NCBI GenBank assembly: GCA_020847855.1
Contig: JADLBH010000037.1
Coordinates: forward strand, 248,001-312,000
Direction of reading: 5' to 3'
Origin: Fimbriimonadaceae bacterium
GTDB lineage: Bacteria > Armatimonadota > Fimbriimonadia > Fimbriimonadales > Fimbriimonadaceae
DNA: 64,000 bases
In this document: positions 58,531-64,000 of the stretch, in pieces
Layout: each line of letters opens with the position of its first letter
Numbering within the stretch: the stretch's first letter is position 1
The notes under the pieces: model-generated
Seen by the model: only the letters and a program-made list of their open reading frames with translations
The model's database searches: none
What the model was told of the DNA's origin: nothing
Position numbers and translations under genes: made by a program

Positions 58531-59007
58531 GTGACGGAAACGAAGCTTTACGGGATCAACAGGCTCCGCGAAACCTTGGTCGTCAAGGAGAGCGTCCGCC
58601 GTTCGATGCAAGGGAACGCAAGCAAGGACACGAAGCCGGAGGTCAAGCTGAGGAAGGCCCTCTGGGAAGCCGGCCTTCGTGGCTACCGCAAGAACTATCC
58701 TCGCTGGCCCGGCAAGCCCGACATCGCCTTCGTTGGCAAACGGCTCGCCGTGTTCGTCCACGGGTGCTTTTGGCATGACTGTCCGATCTGCAAAGCGGGC
58801 AAGCTCCCTGCCACCAACGCCCGCTTCTGGCGTGCTAAGATCGAGCGCAACCGACAGCGCGATGGAGAGAACTTGGACGCACTGAGGTCGGCGGGGATCT
58901 TGGCAATCGTAATCTGGGAGTGCGAATTGAACCGAGACCTCGCGTCGTGCGTTTCCTTGGTCTCGAGCGCCCGCACGAAGATGGGAGGATGCGCGAGCAG
59001 GATCTAA
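58531..59007 (+). CDS. vsr: Vsr-family DNA mismatch endonuclease
   Basis: A 158-residue very-short-patch-repair nickase. ASKDTKPEVKLRKALWEAG is the family start, PGKPDIAFVGK carries catalytic D64, and FVHGCFWHDCPIC holds H77/H82 and zinc-binding cysteines (C79, C84, C87). WECEL (C131) completes the zinc site region. Vsr nicks 5' of the T in T:G mismatches left by 5-methylcytosine deamination. Usually it neighbours a cytosine-5 methyltransferase; here the only one is 48 kb away. The GTG at 58531 gives a family-like N-terminus; no Shine-Dalgarno sequence. The 3' end overlaps the next gene by 19 bases. Confidence 0.93.
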   Translation: MTETKLYGINRLRETLVVKESVRRSMQGNASKDTKPEVKLRKALWEAGLRGYRKNYPRWPGKPDIAFVGKRLAVFVHGCFWHDCPICKAGKLPATNARFWRAKIERNRQRDGENLDALRSAGILAIVIWECELNRDLASCVSLVSSARTKMGGCASRI

Positions 59008-60863
59008 TCCGAATCTTGGGCAGCAACGGTGAAGGCCGTTGCAAACGGCTCGTACGCGAGGTGTTCGAGTGGCCTGGGCACCCCGAGCGGCTTGCCTCGA
59101 TCGGGCCGATCCAAGTCCTGGAGCGGAACGAACCCACCTTCGACCCCGGAAGCTTGGTGCTCAGCAAAGCTACAGGCCCGGAGATTCAGCTCTCTTGGGT
59201 TCGAAACGAGGTTCCCGCCATCATCACCTTGAGCCCGGAGAGGGCGTTTGGCACCGAGATCGAACGGCTCGAGACCATCCAACTCGCTTACGACAGTGCC
59301 GAGCCCAAGGTGCTCCTCGACCGCTCCTTCGACTCGATGGTGACCGCGAGGGCGTTCGTGGCGGAGATGACCGCCTTCGTCGAGGACTGTTACCACGGCG
59401 TCGAGGCGGCAACCTCCACGCGGCGATCCGCGACCAGGCCGCTCCCTCCCACCCAAGCCAAGTCCGTCCTCTCCTCCTATCTCACCAAGACCGTTTTCGT
59501 ATGGTTCCTGCAAGAGCGGGGTTGGCTCACGTACAACGGACAAACGGGCTACCTACAGGCGCTCTACGATGCCTGGAAGGCAGACCCCGGATCCTATCGG
59601 TTCTATCAGCGCCTGGGCCATATCGTCTTTCGGGCGATCGCGGCGACGGACAATTCGGCAAGGAGCATCCTACGCCCCTTGGTCGGCGACGTCCAGAGTA
59701 TTGGGGCGAGCTTCCTCGGTCCGGGTGAGGTGCGAGCCCTCGGCTGCGAAGGGTTCGAGCCGGTGATCGCGGACGAGGTGTTCGAGAGGCTGCTTGGGGA
59801 GAACGGTCTGTTACGCCGATACCACCCGCAGTTCGAGCACGGGCACGAAGACATCGAGCACGTCGGATTGAGCTACCTTGCGATGACCGCCGCCCTCGAA
59901 GAATTAGAGTACGGTGCAAACCACGAGTCCCTCATGGACCTATTGCGGCAAGCGAGAGAAGCGATCCAAGCGGAGGCTGGAGGGGCGGGAGCACCGCCCG
60001 AGGAGAGGCTCGAACGCCTTCGGGGACTGCGGCTCTACTCCCCGGAAGCAGGTTCGGGAGCGATGCTCACGGCGCTCCTCCGTGAAGCGACCCGTGCCTT
60101 CAGCGAAGCGCGGGAAGAACTGGGAGGAGAGGGCGAGAGCCCAGCCGAGTTCGCTCGGTCGCTCGCAAAGGACCGCGTGACCGCCGTGGACCATTGTCCG
60201 AAGAACGTTTTAAGGACTCAAGCTGGGATCTCGCAGCTTCTGCTCGAGCTCGATTCCGTAGAGTCCCCAGCGATCCTGCCCAACCTCAGACAATCGGTGC
60301 AGGAAGGCAGGGCGATCGTCCAATTGCAGGCCCCGCGCATGGTCGAGGACGAGCATAACGAGTTCAAGTCCTCGTTCAACTGGAACAGCCGTACCCAGCA
60401 GCGCGACGCTCGGCTTCGCTCCGGCGTCGTGCGGACCGTGGCCGCGTTCCTCAACACGAACGGTGGAACGCTCTGGCTCGGGATTGACGACAATGGCAGG
60501 CCGGTAGGCTTGGAAGACGAGCTCGCGCTGATTGATGACGCCGCAGCCGAGGACGTGTTCCGAGGCCAGGTTCATGAGGCGCTGAAGAATCAAGTCGAGC
60601 CTTTGCCCTTCCACCACCTGATCTGGGAATGGCGCAGAGTGATGGGCAAGAGCGTCGCCAAGATCTCCGTCCGTCCCAGCCCAGGCGTAAGCTACGTACT
60701 GGAGAAGGCGGAAAACGGTCGCGTGGACGAGACCATCTATGTTCGCGACGGCAACCGCACGATCGCGCTCCTGGGGAGGCATCGGGATCAGTTTGTGATC
60801 GCGCGCAGTACGGGATCGGCTACTCTCTCCCCGGCATGGATCGAGACGAAGCCTGGGCACTAG
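58989..60863 (+). CDS. Fusion of a degenerate Eco57I-type adenine methylase scaffold with an AlbA_2 (Schlafen-type) domain
   Basis: A 624-residue protein. Residues about 140-440 follow the N6-adenine methylase plan: a helical SYLTKTVFVWFLQERGWL block near 160-178, GDV...ADEVFERLL, then a motif-I-like SPEAGSGAML (351-360; family DPACGSGxFL). Next comes a VTAVDHCPKNVLRTQAGISQLLL segment (family YGVDIDPxAV..A...L.L) and LPNLRQSVQEG (family LPNLxxxIxxGNSL). The catalytic NPPY motif is missing: the methylase ends there and an AlbA_2 domain begins (about 452-620; EHNEFKSSFN, AAFLNTNGGTLWLGIDD, DETIYVRDGN). No GxFYTP is present. So it probably keeps a nucleic-acid- or SAM-binding shape without methylation. 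The ATG at 58989 or a GTG at 58920 may be the start. Overlaps vsr and the HD gene. Confidence 0.75.
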   Translation: MREQDLIRILGSNGEGRCKRLVREVFEWPGHPERLASIGPIQVLERNEPTFDPGSLVLSKATGPEIQLSWVRNEVPAIITLSPERAFGTEIERLETIQLAYDSAEPKVLLDRSFDSMVTARAFVAEMTAFVEDCYHGVEAATSTRRSATRPLPPTQAKSVLSSYLTKTVFVWFLQERGWLTYNGQTGYLQALYDAWKADPGSYRFYQRLGHIVFRAIAATDNSARSILRPLVGDVQSIGASFLGPGEVRALGCEGFEPVIADEVFERLLGENGLLRRYHPQFEHGHEDIEHVGLSYLAMTAALEELEYGANHESLMDLLRQAREAIQAEAGGAGAPPEERLERLRGLRLYSPEAGSGAMLTALLREATRAFSEAREELGGEGESPAEFARSLAKDRVTAVDHCPKNVLRTQAGISQLLLELDSVESPAILPNLRQSVQEGRAIVQLQAPRMVEDEHNEFKSSFNWNSRTQQRDARLRSGVVRTVAAFLNTNGGTLWLGIDDNGRPVGLEDELALIDDAAAEDVFRGQVHEALKNQVEPLPFHHLIWEWRRVMGKSVAKISVRPSPGVSYVLEKAENGRVDETIYVRDGNRTIALLGRHRDQFVIARSTGSATLSPAWIETKPGH

Positions 60864-61393
60864 TCACGCACCACACGGCGTCGGACTCCCTTCGACGTCA
60901 CATGCTCGGTGTGGAGGCTTGTATGCGATGGTATGCGCGACACTTCGGAGAAGACCCCCATCCCTGGGGTCTGGCCGGGTTGCTCCACGATTTCGACTAC
61001 GAGGAGCATCCCGGCGAGCACCCGCTCTGGGGCCTGGAAAAGCTCCGCGCTCTGGGAGTCGAACCGGAAGTCTGCGAGGCCATCGCAGCACACTATCCCG
61101 CCAAGACCGGGGTGGAGCCGATCTCCGCGATGGCGCGCCACCTCTATGCCTGCGACGAGATGACGGGGTTCGTCTTTGCGGTCACCTATGTTCGGCCAAG
61201 CCGACGAATCGAGGAGGTCGAGGTCAAGAGCGTGACCAAGAAGATGAAGACACCTTCCTTCGCTGCCGCAATCCCAAGGAGCGATCTCCTGCTCGGCGCA
61301 GAACTCATCCAACTCCCGATCGAAGACCACATCGGAAACGTTCTCCAGGCCCTGGCGGGGCACGCCGAGGCCCTCGGCCTCGCGGGTAACTAG
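60836..61393 (+). CDS. HD-domain phosphohydrolase-like protein
   Basis: A 185-residue HD-domain protein: a first histidine in SLRRHMLGVEACM (H22), the HD doublet in GLLHDFDYEEHP (H51-D52), a later HYPAKTG histidine and a DEMTGFVFAVTYVRP aspartate. This is the metal-binding set of small HD hydrolases. VTKKMKTPSFAAAIPRSDLL is the typical closing segment of the uncharacterised HDIG-like proteins. The start overlaps the fusion gene by 28 bases, so it is translated from the same mRNA. HD proteins often hydrolyse nucleotides or signalling nucleotides; its substrate is unknown. Confidence 0.88.
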   Translation: MDRDEAWALVTHHTASDSLRRHMLGVEACMRWYARHFGEDPHPWGLAGLLHDFDYEEHPGEHPLWGLEKLRALGVEPEVCEAIAAHYPAKTGVEPISAMARHLYACDEMTGFVFAVTYVRPSRRIEEVEVKSVTKKMKTPSFAAAIPRSDLLLGAELIQLPIEDHIGNVLQALAGHAEALGLAGN

Positions 61394-62766
61394 CCTCCGA
61401 CGCGCCCTCGGAGGCTCGGGGAACTTCCGCCGCCGCCCGTCGAGCCCGAAGACTCTGCGGGAACCTCGCCATCCTCGATCACGATCGTCGCTTCGACGCC
61501 TGCCGCCGACAGGTCGTCGTCACCTTCCTTGGTCGAAGCGTCCACCCAAGTCGCTACATAATCGTCGCCCAAGGAGTTCACCATGCGCACCTTGCGGTCG
61601 GGGGTGCCGGTGAGCTTGATCCTCTCCGCCTCGAGGTCATACTGGGCCTTGTTGGCCCAAATCACTCGCCAGGCGTCGGGCCCCAGGCTCTGCCTTGCTT
61701 GGGGGGCACCCGAGAGCACTGCCCTTCGCGAGCCTTCGGAATACCAGTACTCCACGGTCTCGGCGGTGATCGCCATCGGATACTCGCGCAAGCTTTGGCT
61801 CTCCCGCAGCGGGTTCGCCTTTTCGGGAGCCTGCTCAGGCCGTGGGCGGCCCGCGGAGAGGTTCTCCGGAACGAGCGGGGTGACCGGCGGCACCTCCACC
61901 ACCTCGATGCCCCGCTTGGCTCGCGGTTTCACCAAAAGGTCAACCGTGCCCTGCAGCAAGACACGGCGCTCTTTCCGGAAGACGGTCGCCTTCCTCGCCG
62001 TCGCGTTCAGTTCCTTGCCGTAGTAGGTCACGTTGCCCGTCGCCAAGAGTACGTCGGTCTCGCGGTTGTACTCCGCGGTGTCTGCCTTCACCGTGACTTC
62101 GCCGTCCGTCGCGGTCACCTTCGTGAACTTGCTGACCGGTCCCTTGATCGTGGTCACGGACTCGGGGCTCGTAGTGAACCGCCAGTTCGTACGGCCCTTC
62201 TGCTGGGGTGGTTGCCCTTGCCAAAGCAGACCGGTGAGTCTGAGGGTGCCGTCCTGAGGAAAGTAGGCGAGGCGGGAGGCCTTGACCGAGCCCTTGAGCA
62301 GCGTGCCTCGGATCGGCCCATCGCTCCGGAGCCAGGATTCTTTGGGCTCGAAACGGAAGGTCGGTGTGTTCACGTCGAAGTCCGCGGTGTGGACCCTGGC
62401 CCCGCCGCTCCCTGTCAGAGCACCTTGTTCCGAGTAATAGACGACGCTTTGTGCATCGAAGCCGAAGGCTCGGCCCTCCTTCGTGCGGTATACGCCGTCG
62501 CGGACGCGGGAGAGGGTCACGGTGTCGCGGGACGCATCGCTACTGATCTTCGCGACCTTCGCCGTCGCCACGAGACGGTCGCCATCATGGGCTTGCCACT
62601 GGTTCACCCGCATCTCCACCGCGGGCGCATCGGGATCCGCCTCTGCGCGAAACTCGGCCATGGGATCGGCACCCAGTGCCTTCTTGCCCACGAGATAGCC
62701 CTGCCACGCTCCGAAGCCGAGCAGCACGGCACCGACCGCGCCCAGAAGCCTACGGTAGCGTGACAT
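61390..62766 (-). CDS. LptC/OstA-like envelope protein (second LPS-transport-type protein)
   Basis: A 458-residue protein with an N-terminal membrane anchor (LLGAVGAVLLGFGAWQGYLV) and several OstA/LptC-type jellyroll stretches: RVNQWQAHDGDRLVATAKVAKI, FTKVTATDGEVTVKADTAEYNRETDVLLATGNVTYYG, and RRVLLQGTVDLLVKP. A charged region rich in Pro/Glu follows, then further strands (RIKLTGTPDRKVRMVN). It appears to combine LptC-like and LptA-like domains in one chain, separate from the 41.9-43.3 kb pair. It could be a second bridge or serve another lipid. It overlaps the upstream lipoprotein gene by 17 bases and shares a CTAG stop with the HD gene. Confidence 0.8.
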   Translation of the reverse strand: MSRYRRLLGAVGAVLLGFGAWQGYLVGKKALGADPMAEFRAEADPDAPAVEMRVNQWQAHDGDRLVATAKVAKISSDASRDTVTLSRVRDGVYRTKEGRAFGFDAQSVVYYSEQGALTGSGGARVHTADFDVNTPTFRFEPKESWLRSDGPIRGTLLKGSVKASRLAYFPQDGTLRLTGLLWQGQPPQQKGRTNWRFTTSPESVTTIKGPVSKFTKVTATDGEVTVKADTAEYNRETDVLLATGNVTYYGKELNATARKATVFRKERRVLLQGTVDLLVKPRAKRGIEVVEVPPVTPLVPENLSAGRPRPEQAPEKANPLRESQSLREYPMAITAETVEYWYSEGSRRAVLSGAPQARQSLGPDAWRVIWANKAQYDLEAERIKLTGTPDRKVRMVNSLGDDYVATWVDASTKEGDDDLSAAGVEATIVIEDGEVPAESSGSTGGGGSSPSLRGRVGG

Positions 62767-63625
62767 CTACTTCTTGGACGACGGAAGGGTCGGTAACGGT
62801 GAAGGCTCTCTCCCCGGTTCGTGACCCCTTGACAGCTTTGATGCGGTAATTCCCAGCAGGGATCCAGAACCGGTATCGCGAACTACCGTCGGCCCGTCCG
62901 AACCGGATCACGGCGCTCCCCTTGAGCACTTGCACGAGCGAGTCTGCGCCATCGCTGAGCGGGAGTACGTCCCCCGCCACGTTGAACGGCGGAGGGGGTG
63001 GATCGTTCGACCCGACAGGGGACATCGAGACGTCGCCCGTGTCTGCCACACCTCCCACCGGGCCCTGGCTTGGGCTCCAAGACCTCGGGAAGAACCCGGT
63101 CGCGGTCGCCTGGCCCTGTAATCCGAGGAAGACGGTAAGCCCCGCAGGCGAGAATGCCACGTCCTGGATCGAGAAGCTGCCGTTCGCGCCGGAGACCGCC
63201 ATCCGCCCCGCCAGTTTCACGGTCGCCCCTAGAATGGGGGCACCGCTCGATGCGTTCACCGTCCTCCCTTGCACCGTGACGACCTGAGGCCCGATGTAGA
63301 GATCGCCCAGGTCCACGTCGCTCGTAGCGGCAGGGAAGGAGAACGTGCGCACCACCGCCGAACCCCCGGTGGGGGTGAAAGTCACCGTCACAGAGGTGGC
63401 CCCTTGGGGCACGATCAAGGTGAAAAACCCGTCGCTCAGATCGGTCGTGTTCGAGATGGATCCTGAACGGACCGTCGCCGCTGGGTTGGGCGCGGCACCG
63501 GTCTCGATCCAGACCACCCTGCCGGTCAGGGTCACGAGCAGGCCCCCGCCTGTGCCGCCCCCACCCCCACAGCCCCCGAGCAGGAGCGCAAGCATGGTGA
63601 GCACGAGAACAGCTCTGGCTACCAT
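62750..63625 (-). CDS. Lipoprotein with carboxypeptidase-regulatory-like repeats
   Basis: A 291-residue lipoprotein: signal and lipobox (VLTMLALLLGGC, lipid cysteine at 19) followed by a glycine-rich linker. Immunoglobulin-like beta modules of the carboxypeptidase regulatory type follow (GRVVWIETGAAPNPAATVRSG..., GRTVNASSGAPILGATVKLAG, and a third ending YRIKAVKGSRTGERAFTV). These modules bind or space other domains on the cell surface. It starts within seven bases of the end of the upstream partial gene. No enzyme motif is seen. Confidence 0.78.
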   Translation of the reverse strand: MVARAVLVLTMLALLLGGCGGGGGTGGGLLVTLTGRVVWIETGAAPNPAATVRSGSISNTTDLSDGFFTLIVPQGATSVTVTFTPTGGSAVVRTFSFPAATSDVDLGDLYIGPQVVTVQGRTVNASSGAPILGATVKLAGRMAVSGANGSFSIQDVAFSPAGLTVFLGLQGQATATGFFPRSWSPSQGPVGGVADTGDVSMSPVGSNDPPPPPFNVAGDVLPLSDGADSLVQVLKGSAVIRFGRADGSSRYRFWIPAGNYRIKAVKGSRTGERAFTVTDPSVVQEVDVTLP

Positions 63626-64000
63626 TGTGCGGTCGCCACCTCGATCGTCTCGCTGCTCGCCCTGGCCGTGAACAGGAAGTCGTTCCCAGGGCCGAAGGGC
63701 ACCTGCCTGCCGTCTCGTACGGCCGCGACTCGCGACGCTCCATAGGTCGGTGCATAGCTCATGCGGTATCGCACGCCTGGGACGAGCCCGGTCAACCGGA
63801 CGTGAAACGATTGGAAGAACCGAGGCTCGCGAATGTCGCGGTAGAGGCGGAATCCCGAACCGACCGAATACACCCTAGCGCCCACGATCGAGCTCGGCGG
63901 CGTACTGTCCCAGAACCGGTTCGCCGAGCCCGTTGCCCCCTTCGCCGTCCCGATCCTCACGGAACCGAGGTCTCGGCGGCCCGACGAGAAGCGGAGCGTG
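63619..64000 (-). CDS. C-terminal part of a protein of unknown function (5' end outside window)
   Basis: The reading frame stays open to the window edge on the minus strand, so only the last 126 residues are seen. They are strand-rich with aromatic residues (GFRLYRDIREPRFFQSFHVRLTGLVPGVRYRMSY), resembling a fibronectin-type or other extracellular beta domain that ends ETIEVATAQW. A GTG at 63960 is the first start codon inside the window but the frame continues upstream. It likely belongs with the lipoprotein gene it overlaps by seven bases. Function unknown. Confidence 0.55.
   Translation of the reverse strand, partial: TLRFSSGRRDLGSVRIGTAKGATGSANRFWDSTPPSSIVGARVYSVGSGFRLYRDIREPRFFQSFHVRLTGLVPGVRYRMSYAPTYGASRVAAVRDGRQVPFGPGNDFLFTARASSETIEVATAQW

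Noticed and set aside
58531-59007. A classic dcm-vsr pair
   Set aside because: No cytosine-5 methyltransferase is next to vsr; the adjacent protein resembles an N6-adenine methylase and lacks its catalytic motif.
58531-61393. Prophage or integrative element carrying the vsr cassette
   Set aside because: No integrase, transposase, tRNA-adjacent attachment site or flanking direct repeat is visible; codon use looks like the neighbours'.
1-64000. tRNA, rRNA or other RNA genes
   Set aside because: Gaps are at most about 120 bases and none shows a cloverleaf or known RNA motif by eye.

Overview
The window is a compact, GC-rich bacterial chromosome segment (about 60-65 % G+C by eye). It holds 68 protein-coding features, no RNA gene, no CRISPR array, no insertion sequence and no gene-free stretch over about 125 bases. 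LPS biosynthesis and export genes (fabZ, lpxA, LptB/LptF and LptA/LptC-like proteins) show a diderm envelope. That set, together with a DUF3084 protein, an R3H/SpoIIIAA-type ATPase, a SpoIIM-like membrane protein and many apparently leaderless promoters, fits an Armatimonadota (Fimbriimonadia-like) genome best. This is inference from gene content; no marker here fixes the phylum.

Layout. 1-8 kb: an AddB/AddA-like nuclease-helicase pair that looks damaged (nuclease residues missing, helicase cut by an in-frame TAG), a stand-alone nitrilase-type amidohydrolase, ribosomal protein L25 and LepA. 8-18 kb (minus strand): two paralogous membrane-anchored proteins flanking an orphan cytosine-C5 methyltransferase, then DapB, two FAD amine-oxidase-type proteins, carbonic anhydrase, a coiled-coil protein and CoaD. 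18-24 kb: HutH, a SpoIIM-like protein, a sigma-70 factor, DedA, FabZ and LpxA. 24-28 kb (minus): an oxidoreductase, TsaE, an isochorismatase-like hydrolase, fumarylacetoacetase and an unknown partner. 28-33 kb: an ANTAR regulator, HIT protein, family-4 uracil-DNA glycosylase, a NanE-NanK fusion, a sarcosine-oxidase-like enzyme and PlsC. 33-38 kb: an acyl-CoA dehydrogenase with GlcE/GlcD-like oxidase subunits, thymidylate kinase and a secreted protein. 38-44 kb (minus): an Lpt operon preceded by rlmN and followed by DUF3084 and a YqgF-like gene. 44-51 kb: HtrA protease, R3H ATPase, a VOC protein and an NfeD-SPFH-SPFH membrane operon. 51-56 kb: MenG and a polyprenyl synthase (quinone synthesis), a dipeptide epimerase with a DUF1611 protein, an NlpC/P60 hydrolase, PurQ and PurS. 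56-64 kb: an S9 peptidase, then a cassette of Vsr endonuclease, a degenerate-methylase/AlbA_2 fusion and an HD protein, then a second LptC/OstA-like protein and a lipoprotein.

Expression logic. Genes within operons are joined by 1-4 base overlaps (ATGA, GTGA, TTGA, TGATG). Most operon-first genes lack a Shine-Dalgarno sequence and instead carry a TANNNT-like hexamer 5-11 bases before the start codon, as expected for leaderless transcripts of the Deinococcus type. Eight of nine convergent gene pairs overlap at their 3' ends, three of them sharing a palindromic CTAG as both stop codons.

The best candidate for something undescribed is the 58.5-61.4 kb cassette. It encodes a Vsr-like nickase, a protein built from an Eco57I-type adenine methylase truncated before its catalytic motif and joined to a Schlafen-type AlbA_2 domain, and an HD-domain protein, with all three genes overlapping.
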